Source of the DNA: Planctomycetota bacterium
Lineage (GTDB): Bacteria > Planctomycetota > UBA1135
Length of the DNA: 64,000 bases
Assembly: GCA_008501825.1 (NCBI GenBank)
Contig: QQUA01000004.1
Span: 124,001 to 188,000, forward strand
Direction of reading: 5' to 3'
In this document: positions 16,945 to 26,179 of the stretch, one piece after another
Layout: each line of letters starts with the position of its first letter
Numbering within the stretch: the first letter of the stretch is position 1
Translations under genes and position numbers: made by a program
Notes under the pieces: model-generated
Database searches by the model: none
Seen by the model: the letters and a program-made list of their open reading frames with translations, nothing else
Told to the model about the DNA's origin: nothing

Positions 16945-17038
16945 GGAGAGGTGGCAGAGCGGCCGAATGCGGCAGATTGCTAATCTGTTGTCGGGGAATT
17001 GCCCCCGACCGAGGGTTCAAATCCCTCCCTCTCCGCCA
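16945..17038 (+). tRNA. tRNA-Ser(GCU)
   Basis: Class II tRNA of 94 nucleotides with encoded CCA. The acceptor GGAGAGG pairs with CCTCTCC, and the discriminator is G. The anticodon loop TTGCTAA gives anticodon GCT at 16979-16981. The variable arm (GTCGGGG/CCCCGAC) is long and well paired, and the T-loop is GGTTCAAATCC. The last 28 bases are identical to those of tRNA-Ser(UGA). Only 11 bases separate it from the murD start. Confidence 0.96.
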
Positions 17039-17049
17039 TAACTAGCCCG

Positions 17050-18462
17050 ATGAGCCAAGCTCCCTCACCCTCCCTCCCGCGGGTGCTGGTTATGGGCCTG
17101 GGAAGTTTCGGCGGCGGTAGCGGCTGCGTCCGAGCCCTGGCCAAGGAAGGTCATCCGATTCGGGTCACCGATTTGCGGCCGGCCACAGCTCTCACCGAGG
17201 CTTTGGCCGAAATTGAAGGCTTGCCGATCTCCCTGACCTTGGGCGAGCATCGGGCCGAAGACTTTCAATGGGCCGATTGGGTGGTGGTCAATCCGGCGGT
17301 CCCGGCTGAATCCCCCTGGTTGGAACGGGCCCGAGCTTCAGGTTGCCGTCTGACCACCGAAATCAACCTTGCCTTGGAAAGGTTGCATGCGGTGCCGACC
17401 TTGGCCGTCACCGGAACCCACGGCAAATCCACCTGCGCCGCCCTGGCCGCCCACTTGCTTCAAGGCCGATTTCCCCATACCGCCCTGGCCGGCAACCTCG
17501 GCGGATCGTTCCTGGCCTTGGCCATGGAGCACCCGGCGGACCAACCCCTGGTCCTGGAACTTTCCTCCTTTCAAACCGAGCGCCTGGAAGTGGCCGCCGG
17601 ATGGCCCAAAGTGGCGGCCATTCCCAGCCTGGGGGCCGATCACCTCGACCGCCACGGCACGCTGCAGGCCTATCACCAAGCCAAACGACGCCTGCTGCAA
17701 TTTCAAAGTCCGGACGACCTCACTCTCCTGCCGGACGGCGAGGATTGGACCACCTCCTTCGCCGCCGCCGGTCGCGGGCGATGCCTCTGGCTCAGCCAAA
17801 GGCCCCTCCCAGCGGAAAAAGAGGGATGGTATCTCGCCGGCGACCAATTGCAGGAACGCCGAAAGGGGCAAGAAACCACCCTATCCAGGGCACCCGACTT
17901 CCCATTCTCCGAACCTTACCGGATGCCGTCCCTCCTTGCCGCAGTCGCCGGAGCTCGCCTGCTGGGCTTGCCGGCGGCGGAAGTCGCCTCCCGTCTGGCC
18001 TCGTTTCCCGGGCTACCCCATCGCATGGCCCGCCTGCCGGCTCCCCAAGGTTTCCGGTTGGTGGACAACGGCGTCGCCACCCACCCCGAACCGACGTTGG
18101 CGGCTTTGCAACATCTTGCCGGTCAAGAGCCTGCCGACACGGTAGTGCTGGTCGCCGGGGGCAAAGACAAGGGTCTGGACTTGAATCCGCTCTGCGAAGC
18201 CCTCAAAAATCACGCTCCGTGCCACTTGTTTGGAGCCGGCGGCCAAAGATTGGCCGAACATCTTCGCCAGAGGAGCTTATCCTGCCACCTCCACGACGGC
18301 ACCCAAGCCGCGGTGCAAGCCGCCCTGGAAGGCTTGGAACCAGGCCAACTGCTTCTGTTCTCTCCAACCTTTGCCAGCTACGACGAATTCCTGAATTTCC
18401 GCGAGCGAGCCCGCGTGTTTCAAGAACTTTGCCGAAATTGGACTCATATGCGGAATTGTTGA
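17050..18462 (+). CDS. murD: UDP-N-acetylmuramoylalanine--D-glutamate ligase
   Basis: Cytoplasmic Mur ligase that adds D-Glu to UDP-MurNAc-L-Ala, 470 residues. A Rossmann-like N-terminal domain (VLVMGLGSFGGGSG) is followed by the ATP loop AVTGTHGKST at residues 119-128. Next come LELSSFQTERL and the LGADHLDRHGT segment typical of MurD. The C-terminal domain has LVDNGVATHPEPTLAAL and VLVAGGKDKGLDL, which are diagnostic for MurD within the Mur family. I start at ATG 17050, just after tRNA-Ser(GCU); the open frame upstream lies inside the tRNA. No ribosome-binding site is visible. It is isolated from other mur genes. Confidence 0.92.
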   Translation: MSQAPSPSLPRVLVMGLGSFGGGSGCVRALAKEGHPIRVTDLRPATALTEALAEIEGLPISLTLGEHRAEDFQWADWVVVNPAVPAESPWLERARASGCRLTTEINLALERLHAVPTLAVTGTHGKSTCAALAAHLLQGRFPHTALAGNLGGSFLALAMEHPADQPLVLELSSFQTERLEVAAGWPKVAAIPSLGADHLDRHGTLQAYHQAKRRLLQFQSPDDLTLLPDGEDWTTSFAAAGRGRCLWLSQRPLPAEKEGWYLAGDQLQERRKGQETTLSRAPDFPFSEPYRMPSLLAAVAGARLLGLPAAEVASRLASFPGLPHRMARLPAPQGFRLVDNGVATHPEPTLAALQHLAGQEPADTVVLVAGGKDKGLDLNPLCEALKNHAPCHLFGAGGQRLAEHLRQRSLSCHLHDGTQAAVQAALEGLEPGQLLLFSPTFASYDEFLNFRERARVFQELCRNWTHMRNC

Positions 18463-18504
18463 GGGTGACAAAGGGGTCTGTTCGTACTAGATCTTGATAG
18501 AGCC

Positions 18505-19065
18505 ATGAAGGCCTGCCAATCCTGTCAAAAGCACTCCGCTTCGGTCCACCACCTCGAAGTTAGTTGGAGTTCCCCCGAACCGGGAACTCCGCTGCAAGCG
18601 CACGTCCAGCAAACGGATCTGTGCCCTTCCTGTGCCAAGGAAGCGGGCATTCCGGTCCCCGGACCGGTCACCAACTATCCGAAAATGGTGAACTTGCTGA
18701 GCAAAGCCTTTCTCGGCAGCGCCGGCACCATGGCTCCGGCCCAGACCGACGTCCAATGCCCGGATTGTGGCTGGACCCTGCGAGATTTTCGCCAAACCAG
18801 TCGTTTCGGTTGCCCGAACGACTACGAAGTTTTCAGCGAGTACCTGCAAGACCTCCTGGAACGCTTGCACGGCACCGACGAGCACCCCGCCAGTCGGGTG
18901 CAGGCCGAGTTGGCGAAACTGGAGAAAAACATGGAGGATGCCGTTGCCCAAGAGGACTATGAGGCGGCGGCCAACCTCCGGGACCAAATCCGCGAGTTGG
19001 AACAGCAATTGGCGCGGAGCGAATCCTTCGAGGCCGACATGGAATCCGACCAGGACCCAGCATGA
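18505..19065 (+). CDS. mcsA: McsA-like zinc-finger/UVR protein
   Basis: 186-residue protein with several Cys pairs (CQSC at residues 4-7, CPSC, CPDCGW and FGCPN). A C-terminal UVR (UvrB/C) motif lies around residues 135-170: LEKNMEDAVAQEDYEAAANLRDQI. This is the McsA architecture. In Firmicutes McsA activates the arginine kinase McsB and adapts ClpC; here it precedes clpC directly and no mcsB or ctsR lies in the window. It probably acts as a ClpC regulator or adaptor. Confidence 0.8.
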   Translation: MKACQSCQKHSASVHHLEVSWSSPEPGTPLQAHVQQTDLCPSCAKEAGIPVPGPVTNYPKMVNLLSKAFLGSAGTMAPAQTDVQCPDCGWTLRDFRQTSRFGCPNDYEVFSEYLQDLLERLHGTDEHPASRVQAELAKLEKNMEDAVAQEDYEAAANLRDQIRELEQQLARSESFEADMESDQDPA

Positions 19066-19206
19066 GTTGGAAAGGCATCCCCTTGCCGACCCCATCTCCA
19101 GGACCTCCCAGAGTTGGCTTAGGAAGAAACCCCTTCAGAACCGATAATCCCCACGAGACGCATAGTTTCGGCCAATCACAGGGGTTGACCAGGACCGGGA
19201 ACATCG

Positions 19207-21747
19207 ATGTTTGACCGCTTTACTGAAAGAGCCCGCAAAGTCATGGGCTTTGCCCGCCGCGAGGCGCAGCGATTCCACCACGAGTACATCGGCACCGAAC
19301 ACATCCTGCTGGGCTTGATCCAGGAAGGGCAGGGCGTGGCGGCCAACGTGCTCAAGGGCATGAATATCGATCTCGACAAGATCCGGCGCGAAGTCGAAAA
19401 GATCGTCAAAACCGGCCCCGCCATTGAGCCCTCGGTGCAAATTCCCTTCACCCCTCGAGCCAAGAAGGTGGTGGAGCTGGCCCTCGAAGAAGCTCAGAGC
19501 CTGGGTCACAACTACATCGGCACCGAACATCTGCTGCTGGCCTTGCTGCGGGAGCAGGAGGGCATCGCCGCTCACGTATTGGTCGCCCTCGGAGTCAAGC
19601 TCGAAGAAGTTCGGGAAGAAGTCATCGAGTTTCTCGGCGGCCCGGTGCAAGAAGAAGAGGCCGAGGAAGAAACCGGCGGCGGCGGCATGGAGCAAAGCCC
19701 CGCTCCCCAGGGCAAATCCAAGACTCCGGCTTTGGACGCCTTCGGCCGCGACCTGACCGAAATGGCGCGCAAGAACGAACTCGATCCGGTGATCGGCCGG
19801 GCCGATGAAATCGAGCGGGTGGTGCAGGTCCTGTCTCGCCGCACCAAGAACAATCCGGTGCTGCTTGGCGAGCCGGGGGTAGGCAAGACCGCCATCGTCG
19901 AAGGGCTAGCCCAGTCGATTACGACCGGCAACGTCCCGGAAGTGTTGCGGGAACAGCGCATCGTCGTCCTCGATTTGGCGATGATGGTGGCCGGCACCAA
20001 GTATCGCGGTCAATTCGAAGAGCGCATCAAGGCGGTCATGACCGAGGTTCGCCGGGCCAAGAACGTCATCCTGTTCATCGACGAACTCCACACCCTGGTC
20101 GGAGCCGGTGGCGCGGAAGGCGCCATCGACGCCTCCAACGTGTTGAAGCCGGCGTTGTCCCGGGGTGAAATCCAGTGCATCGGCGCCACCACCCTGGACG
20201 AATATCGCAAGCACATCGAAAAGGACGGCGCCTTGGAACGGCGTTTCCAATCGGTCATGGTGGAGCCTCCCAGCCGGGACGACACCGTCGCCATTTTGAT
20301 TGGTTTGCGTGAACGGTACGAAAAGCACCACAAGGTCGATTACACCGGCGACGCTTTGGAAGCCGCCGTCGACTTGTCGATCAAATTCATCAATGGCCGC
20401 TTTCTGCCGGACAAGGCGATTGACGTGATCGATGAAGCCGGCGCCCGCTTGCGGCTGCGGTCGATGACCCCGCCGCCGGATTTGCGCGAGTTGGATACCA
20501 GCATCGCGGAACTCGACCGCATGAAGGAAGAAGCGGTCCAAAACCAGGATTTCGAAGAGGCCGCCCGGCGCCGGGACGAAGCCTACAAATTGCGCCGCCA
20601 GCGGGAGAGCATCCTTCAGGAATGGCGCAATTCGGAAGGCAAGGGCCAGGATCGGGCGGTGGTCGACGCCGACATCATCGCTGAAACCATTTCCAAAATG
20701 ACCGGCATTCCGGTCAACCGCTTGGAAAAGGAAGAAGCCGAACGCCTGCTGAAGATGGAGGAGGTGTTGTCGGAAACCGTGGTCAGCCAAAACGAGGCCA
20801 TTCGCGCCATGTCCAAAGCGGTTCGCCGGTCTCGTTCCGGCCTCAAGGATCCGAACCGCCCCACCGGCTGCTTCCTGTTCCTGGGCCCCTCCGGGGTCGG
20901 CAAGACTTGGCTCTCCAAACAACTAGCTCGCTTCATGTTCGGCGATGAGGAAGCTCTCATCACCGTGGACATGAGCGAATACATGGAGAAACACAACGCC
21001 AGCCGTTTGGTGGGTTCTCCTCCCGGATACGTCGGCTACGAAGAAGGCGGCCAACTGACCGAAAAGGTCCGCCGCCGGCCCTACTCGGTGATCCTGTTCG
21101 ACGAAATCGAAAAGGCCCACCCCGACGTGTTCAACATGTTGCTGCAAATCATGGAAGAGGGTCGTTTGACCGACTCTTTCGGCCGGCACGTGGATTTCCG
21201 CAACACCATCATCATCATGACCTCGAACATCGGGGCCCATTTGATGCGAGAAGGCGGAGGTTTGGGCTTCGCCGCCACCGAAGAGCAAACCGCGGAGAAG
21301 GTTCGGGCCGGCATCATGGACGAAGTGCAGCGCTTCTTCCGCCCCGAGTTTTTGAACCGGATCGACGAAATCTCGATCTTCAACCCGCTGCTCAAAGTCG
21401 ATTTGGTCCGCATCATCGATCTGGAGTTGGCCAAGGTCGAACTTCGCCTGGCCGACAAGAAGTTGGTGTTGCACCTCAGCGATGCAGCTCGGGATTTCTT
21501 GATGGATCGCGGCTACAACCCGGAATATGGAGCTCGCCCGTTGCGGCGCACCATTGAACGGATGGTGGAAGATCCTCTGGCCGAAGAGTTGTTGCGCGGC
21601 AAGTTACCGGAAAATTCCCTGGTCGAAATGGACCATAAGGAAGACGCCGACGAGTTGAGTTTCACCGCCATTCCGGTGCCGGAAGAACCGGAGCCCGAAA
21701 GCAGTCCGGCGGAAGCCAACTCGGCCGACGAAAAGGCGCCCGAATAA
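19207..21747 (+). CDS. clpC: ATP-dependent Clp protease ATP-binding subunit ClpC
   Basis: Hsp100 unfoldase of 846 residues that feeds proteins to ClpP. Two N-terminal Clp_N repeats ([34 protein letters not shown]) lead to AAA-1 with Walker [17 protein letters not shown] short middle domain has a UVR-like segment ([19 protein letters not shown]). AAA-2 has Walker [16 protein letters not shown]. The LGF tripeptide in [12 protein letters not shown] fits a ClpP-docking loop. An acidic tail ends the protein. It is probably cotranscribed with mcsA (141-base gap) and ends at a strong terminator. Confidence 0.93.
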   Translation: MFDRFTERARKVMGFARREAQRFHHEYIGTEHILLGLIQEGQGVAANVLKGMNIDLDKIRREVEKIVKTGPAIEPSVQIPFTPRAKKVVELALEEAQSLGHNYIGTEHLLLALLREQEGIAAHVLVALGVKLEEVREEVIEFLGGPVQEEEAEEETGGGGMEQSPAPQGKSKTPALDAFGRDLTEMARKNELDPVIGRADEIERVVQVLSRRTKNNPVLLGEPGVGKTAIVEGLAQSITTGNVPEVLREQRIVVLDLAMMVAGTKYRGQFEERIKAVMTEVRRAKNVILFIDELHTLVGAGGAEGAIDASNVLKPALSRGEIQCIGATTLDEYRKHIEKDGALERRFQSVMVEPPSRDDTVAILIGLRERYEKHHKVDYTGDALEAAVDLSIKFINGRFLPDKAIDVIDEAGARLRLRSMTPPPDLRELDTSIAELDRMKEEAVQNQDFEEAARRRDEAYKLRRQRESILQEWRNSEGKGQDRAVVDADIIAETISKMTGIPVNRLEKEEAERLLKMEEVLSETVVSQNEAIRAMSKAVRRSRSGLKDPNRPTGCFLFLGPSGVGKTWLSKQLARFMFGDEEALITVDMSEYMEKHNASRLVGSPPGYVGYEEGGQLTEKVRRRPYSVILFDEIEKAHPDVFNMLLQIMEEGRLTDSFGRHVDFRNTIIIMTSNIGAHLMREGGGLGFAATEEQTAEKVRAGIMDEVQRFFRPEFLNRIDEISIFNPLLKVDLVRIIDLELAKVELRLADKKLVLHLSDAARDFLMDRGYNPEYGARPLRRTIERMVEDPLAEELLRGKLPENSLVEMDHKEDADELSFTAIPVPEEPEPESSPAEANSADEKAPE

Positions 21748-21765
21748 ATCCGCTTGCTTTGGACC

Positions 21766-21796
21766 GGGACCGGGGCTTAGGCTCCGGTCCCCTTTT
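21766..21796 (+). terminator. Rho-independent terminator after clpC
   Basis: GGGACCGGGGC and GCTCCGGTCCC form an 11-bp stem with one G-U pair and a TTAG loop, followed by a C and TTTT. It starts 18 bases after the clpC stop, so it should end the mcsA-clpC transcript. Confidence 0.8.
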
Positions 21797-21798
21797 GC

Positions 21799-22254
21799 AT
21801 GAAAGCCCTCCGCTACGTCCTGCGTTCGCTGCCGGAAGGCGGCGATCTTCTCTGCCTTCCAGGTGAAGCCGAGATGGCCTGGATCCGGGACAACCGGCGC
21901 GAGCGCTTGCAATCGACGGTAGCGCCTTCCCAGGAATCCACGCCCCCGTGGCGCCTTCCTTATCCGGACGGGCAATTTCTTTGCGTTGCCGATTTCGGTT
22001 GGGTGGCCGGACTGCGGGAGCCAAAGCAACGACAGCATGCCCTGCAAGAATGGGCGCGACTGGCCAGTCGTTATCTGCTGTTAAAGACTTTTCACCCCTT
22101 TGCCTTGACCACGGGAGGTCGCTTCACCCGCCTGCACCGCCATTGGGAACGAGAATTGGAAGCTTTTCAATTCCGCCCCCTGGCCCGGGCGGCGCCGGCC
22201 TTCGCCCGACAGCCCGACTGGTACTGTTTGTACCGACGAGAAGTCTCTCCTTGA
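21799..22254 (+). CDS. Hypothetical protein, 151 residues
   Basis: Open frame with a core-gene base composition, no signal peptide and no membrane segment. It is rich in Arg, Trp and Leu. The middle (GQFLCVADFGWVAGLREPKQRQHALQEWARL) and the end (ALTTGGRFTRLHRHWEREL) look faintly like a degenerate methyltransferase tail, but I recognise no motif. It starts three bases after the clpC terminator T-tract, so its own promoter would have to overlap the terminator. Treat it as unassigned. Confidence 0.5.
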   Translation: MKALRYVLRSLPEGGDLLCLPGEAEMAWIRDNRRERLQSTVAPSQESTPPWRLPYPDGQFLCVADFGWVAGLREPKQRQHALQEWARLASRYLLLKTFHPFALTTGGRFTRLHRHWERELEAFQFRPLARAAPAFARQPDWYCLYRREVSP

Positions 22255-22307
22255 CGATTTCGAACCGGGAGAAGCGCCGGCCTTTCGCAGGCAATCCTCC
22301 TTGAACC

Positions 22308-24422
22308 TTATTGTTCGACGATGCGAACGGCGTCCGCGGCCACCCGCCGGCTACCGTTGGCTTCCCCGGTGACGTCAATGAGAGCGACGATGTTGTTGCC
22401 GTTTCGAAAGTTGAAAGTACCGAGGCTGACCCACTGGTCGTAGTAGATATTCTGATTGACGGTGTAGGGGCCCATCCAGGAGCCGCCGGTTTTTAAGTAG
22501 TAGCGCGCCCCTTGAGTGGTGGCATAGTTACTCGGTACGTGAACCTGAACTTGGAACCGTTTCGCCGCCGTGTTGAAGGTCCAACTGGCGGCATTGGACC
22601 AGGGCATGCTCGGAATGTTGTAGGTCCAGCGAGTGGATCCTCCGTAACCGACTCCGGTGGCCAGCCACCAATATTGGGCTGGACCGTGGAGGGCGAATCC
22701 ACTTTGTTCGTTGTCGATGACGGTGGTGTTGCCGCTACCACCCTGGCAATCCCCGGTGGGCCATCCGCCGTTTTGATGGGTCCAGAAACTCTCCGCCCCG
22801 GAACAAGTTCCGGCAAAAGGATCGTCGTAGGGATAACCGTATTTCTGCACTTCGAAATGCAAATGAGGTCCACTCGAATTCCCGGAGTTTCCGGATTGGC
22901 CGACGCTTTGCGAACAGGCGAGAGCGGAAGCGGTGCTGACCGTATTAGCTTGCAAGTGGGCATAAATGGTGGAGCTGTCGCCGTGGTTCAGTTTCAACAT
23001 ATTGCCGAAACCGCCACAGTCGGTATTGCCGATCCAACCGTCGCCGAAACCGTCGCAACGAGAAGAAACCGTGCCGTCGGCTCCGGCGTAAACCGGAGTC
23101 CAACGCGGCGTGCCGAAATCGGTACCGCGATGGCCGTTGTAACTGAACGATCCACAAACCCAATCCAGGACACCGCCACCGGCATCGTTGTCGTAGTAAG
23201 CGGTGTAACCAGGATTGGAAGCCAGCGGCAGGCGAAAGGTGGTCCCGCCGGCTACCTGGTGAGTGAGGTCCAGGGCTTGCAATACTCCCGGTACTCCCGC
23301 CTGAGAAGGAGGAGCGAACACACCACCGCCGGCCATGGGTGCCGTTCGCGTTTCGCGAGCACGCCTCATTTGTCGCAAAGGATCCTCGCGGAACTGCAAG
23401 CCACCCGCCATCACTTCGATCTCGCCTGTCATCGGATCCCAGCACAACAATTGATCTCTTGTCGCACCGCTCCCCCGAAAAATCAGGCTACCGTCTGAAA
23501 GCCAAGCCGGTTGCCGGCCGTCGGCCAGCTTTCGAGCTCGGCGATCCACCAAGTCCAACAGCCAAACTTCGCCGTGGCCGTCGTACTGGCATCCATAAGC
23601 TACGCGGTGGCCGTCCGGGCCCAAGCTCATGCGGCCGTCAGAGACCGGAACCCAATCAGAGTTTGGATCGTCCGTAGCAAAATTGGTAATCGGCGTCGCC
23701 GCTCCCATCGCTTTTTGGGTCAACCAAAATCCGGCCATGCCGCTACGGCGACCGCTAGTAAAAAGCAAACCCCAATCCGAAACCGGAGTAGCTTTGACGT
23801 CATCGCTACCCGAACTCCAGGGAATTTGTTGACCGGTGGTCAAGTCCATGACTTGCAAATGGCATGGGCCGGGAAACACGGGAACGCCTTGCTTGTCGCC
23901 GATGGGCCACTGACTGAACCAAAGCCAACGTCCGTCGGCGGAAAAAGCAGGATCGGCGGCGGCAGGAATGGAGCCTTCCCAAGTTCCATCGGGCAGGCTT
24001 AAGCGATGCAAGGTCAATCCGGTATCCCAATAGGCCAGGCGATCGCCTCGGGGAGACAAACGGGCGTCCACAACTCGGGTATCCGTGACCAAGCAACGCT
24101 GCTTCATCTGACCGTCGCGATCGAGCTGACACCATTGCAAATCGGTACCGTGCAAGGCGTCGGTGCCTCCGGGAAAATCCTCAACTGCGGTGGCGTACAG
24201 GATCTGCCATCCGCCGTCGGACATGCGCTGAGCATCTCGCACCGCCAAAACCCCGGGCATCGAAATTTGCCAGGTCCGCTCGGTTTCGGCCAGGAGCAAA
24301 GCACCGTCCAGGGCCCATACTCCGCCCCCATTCGCTTCCTGAGCTGAAAGGGAGGAAAAGGCCGACCACAGGGAAATTCCAGCAAGAAGGATGGGTTGAA
24401 AGCGGGGGATGGGGATTTTCAT
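22308..24422 (-). CDS. Secreted M23 metallopeptidase with N-terminal propeller and golvesin-like C-terminus
   Basis: 704-residue exported protein with a Sec signal ending near SLSAQEA. Residues 30-340 hold TolB/WD40-like beta-propeller repeats (RLSPRGDRLAYWD, AFSADGRWLWFSQ, SLGPDGHRVAYGC). An M23/LytM domain follows, with zinc ligands in HRGTDFG and the HLHFE motif. The C-terminal 140 residues (from DNEQSGFALHGP) resemble the golvesin/xylan-binding-like domain. M23 domains cleave peptidoglycan peptides or act as amidase activators. The combination with a propeller is unusual. It is divergent from the alpha/beta hydrolase gene. Confidence 0.85.
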   Translation of the reverse strand: MKIPIPRFQPILLAGISLWSAFSSLSAQEANGGGVWALDGALLLAETERTWQISMPGVLAVRDAQRMSDGGWQILYATAVEDFPGGTDALHGTDLQWCQLDRDGQMKQRCLVTDTRVVDARLSPRGDRLAYWDTGLTLHRLSLPDGTWEGSIPAAADPAFSADGRWLWFSQWPIGDKQGVPVFPGPCHLQVMDLTTGQQIPWSSGSDDVKATPVSDWGLLFTSGRRSGMAGFWLTQKAMGAATPITNFATDDPNSDWVPVSDGRMSLGPDGHRVAYGCQYDGHGEVWLLDLVDRRARKLADGRQPAWLSDGSLIFRGSGATRDQLLCWDPMTGEIEVMAGGLQFREDPLRQMRRARETRTAPMAGGGVFAPPSQAGVPGVLQALDLTHQVAGGTTFRLPLASNPGYTAYYDNDAGGGVLDWVCGSFSYNGHRGTDFGTPRWTPVYAGADGTVSSRCDGFGDGWIGNTDCGGFGNMLKLNHGDSSTIYAHLQANTVSTASALACSQSVGQSGNSGNSSGPHLHFEVQKYGYPYDDPFAGTCSGAESFWTHQNGGWPTGDCQGGSGNTTVIDNEQSGFALHGPAQYWWLATGVGYGGSTRWTYNIPSMPWSNAASWTFNTAAKRFQVQVHVPSNYATTQGARYYLKTGGSWMGPYTVNQNIYYDQWVSLGTFNFRNGNNIVALIDVTGEANGSRRVAADAVRIVEQ

Positions 24423-24432
24423 CGGCTTTCCA

Positions 24433-24462
24433 GATATAGAAAAAGGAATTGCCGGAAAGCAA
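24433..24462 (-). promoter_or_regulatory. Putative promoter of the M23 peptidase gene
   Basis: On the minus strand TTGCTT (24462-24457) and TATATC (24438-24433) are 18 bases apart. The -10 box ends ten bases before the ATG, implying a leader of only a few bases. No Shine-Dalgarno sequence is present. Confidence 0.5.
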
Positions 24463-24477
24463 GTCTCCGTTTTGCCA

Positions 24478-24483
24478 TATCCT
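24478..24483 (+). promoter_or_regulatory. Putative -10 box (TATCCT) of the hydrolase gene
   Basis: TATCCT ends eight bases before the ATG of the alpha/beta hydrolase gene. It fits the TANNNT pattern found before other first genes here. No good -35 sequence is visible. Confidence 0.4.
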
Positions 24484-24491
24484 AGGACTTC

Positions 24492-26000
24492 ATGTTCCTT
24501 GCGCCGAAATCTTCCGCCTGTGCCGCGGCCCTCTGCTTCCTTTCGGTGGCGTTTTGCGGGCTTTCGATACCGCTGAACGGCCAGCAGAACCGGTCACCTT
24601 CGGTCCAAACTTGGTTGACACTGGCCGAAAAGGATTCGCGGTTGACGGCCAAGTTGGTGTTCAATTCCCAAGCGGAGGAATTCTTTCTCGCCGGCAATTT
24701 TCGAGTTCCAGAGAACCCGCAAGAAAGCAATGGTCGGCACATTTCCCTGGCCTTCCTCTTGTTGCCGGCTCGAAGCCAAAAACCCCTGCCGGATCCGGTG
24801 GTATTTCTGCATGGCGGGCCGGGAGCAGGAGCGGTTTCGGCACGAGGCAATTGGATTCAATCTTGGGTGCGGGAACGGCGCCATGTATTGCTGGTCGATC
24901 AACGAGGTGCTGGCAACTCTCATCCATTGAAGGTGGCTCTACCCGGTTCCCCCCGGGATCTGCAAAGTTATCTGGAGCCGATTTTTCAAAAGAAAATCTT
25001 TTCGCAAGCCCTGAAGGATTTGTCGCAGAAGGCGGATTTGCGTTACTACACCACTCCAGTGGCGATGGACGATCTGGAAGCCCTGCGCCGCGCTCTGGAC
25101 CTCGGCCCGCTCAACCTTTGGGGAGGCTCCTACGGCACTCGCGCCGCTTTGGTTTTCATGCGCCGGCATCCGAAATCGGTTCGTTCCGCCATTTTGGACG
25201 GAGTCGCACCGATTGCCTTTACCAATCCCCTCTTTCATGCGCAAAGCGCTCAACTCGGGTGGGACCGCTTGGTGCAAGAAGTGGAAGGGAATCCCCGATA
25301 TCGCCGCTGGTATCCGGATTTAGATCGCAAGTTGGACCAAATTCTCCAGCGATTACAACAACAACCCGCCCCCGTTGCATTGCAAATGTTTGGAGGTCCG
25401 CCTCAAGAAGTGCTCCTGACCCGAGAAGCCTTTGGGGAAGCCTTGCGAACTTTGATGTACTACACCGGAACCAACCGTGAAGTTCCGAAATTGGTTTACC
25501 GGGCTTGGGAAGGAGACTATCGGGCATTCGCCGAAGCCGGGATCCGCCGCAACCGTGGCCTTCGGAACTTACTTTGCTTCGGCATGCTGATGTGCGTTAC
25601 CGCCGCGGAAGATCTGCCGCGAATTCGACAAGATCAAATTGAAGCGCTTTGCCGGAATACTTTTTTGGGAGAGGGTCGGGTGCGACAACAATTGGCCGTC
25701 GGCGCTCTTTGGCCTCAGGGACCAATTCCGGCGGATTATGGTGATCCGGTGTCCGTCTCCGTTCCCACCTTGATCTTTTCAGGAACCCTAGATCCGGTCA
25801 CGCCTCCGGAATGGGGCCAAGAAGCTGCCCGGCACTTGCCTCGAAGCCTTCACGTGGTCCTGCCCGGTTGCCATGGCGTCTCCAACCTACCGGCGGCTCA
25901 AAGAATGATCCGACAATTCCTCGCCGAGGCCGACATCGAACATGTGGACTTGAATCTGGCGAAGCAGGTTTCATTGCCCCCTCTTTTGCCACCGGAGTGA
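24492..26000 (+). CDS. Secreted alpha/beta hydrolase, prolyl/tripeptidyl aminopeptidase-like
   Basis: 502-residue hydrolase with a Sec-type signal (CAAALCFLSVAFCGLSIPLNG). The oxyanion-hole motif HGGPGAGA is near residue 110. The nucleophile elbow GGSYGTR carries the catalytic serine. The acid is probably in SGTLDPVTPP, and the histidine in LPGCHGVS. This order and the HGGPG motif match the S33 family of proline iminopeptidases and tripeptidyl aminopeptidases. It should cleave N-terminal residues from peptides in the periplasm. The last 97 bases recur at 28120-28216 as an isolated fragment. Confidence 0.85.
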   Translation: MFLAPKSSACAAALCFLSVAFCGLSIPLNGQQNRSPSVQTWLTLAEKDSRLTAKLVFNSQAEEFFLAGNFRVPENPQESNGRHISLAFLLLPARSQKPLPDPVVFLHGGPGAGAVSARGNWIQSWVRERRHVLLVDQRGAGNSHPLKVALPGSPRDLQSYLEPIFQKKIFSQALKDLSQKADLRYYTTPVAMDDLEALRRALDLGPLNLWGGSYGTRAALVFMRRHPKSVRSAILDGVAPIAFTNPLFHAQSAQLGWDRLVQEVEGNPRYRRWYPDLDRKLDQILQRLQQQPAPVALQMFGGPPQEVLLTREAFGEALRTLMYYTGTNREVPKLVYRAWEGDYRAFAEAGIRRNRGLRNLLCFGMLMCVTAAEDLPRIRQDQIEALCRNTFLGEGRVRQQLAVGALWPQGPIPADYGDPVSVSVPTLIFSGTLDPVTPPEWGQEAARHLPRSLHVVLPGCHGVSNLPAAQRMIRQFLAEADIEHVDLNLAKQVSLPPLLPPE

Positions 26001-26179
26001 CGGAGGCTGCCAGAAGAAATCCCTCAATTCCTCGATTGAACACAATAAACTTGACAAAATTCCTGGCCAATTCTCCTGAAAAGCGAAATATAAAATCTCC
26101 TCAACGTACGATAGATTCGTCTCCCGATAAAACCGATAACCTTCAACTTTAAATGACTGAGTTCCAGGTCAAGTCGAGA

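Noticed and set aside
16639..16983. Open frame of 114 codons ending in tRNA-Ser(GCU)
   Set aside because: It overlaps the tRNA and has no protein-like features.
13958..17038. A simple att-site-flanked genomic island between the two tRNA-Ser genes
   Set aside because: The identical tRNA ends are expected for two tRNA-Ser genes, and the third copy extends beyond the tRNA into DUF151. Without an integrase the att interpretation is not supported, only a duplication.
17343..18497. 384-codon open frame inside murD
   Set aside because: Arg/Pro-rich shadow; the murD frame contains the ATP loop and all Mur motifs.
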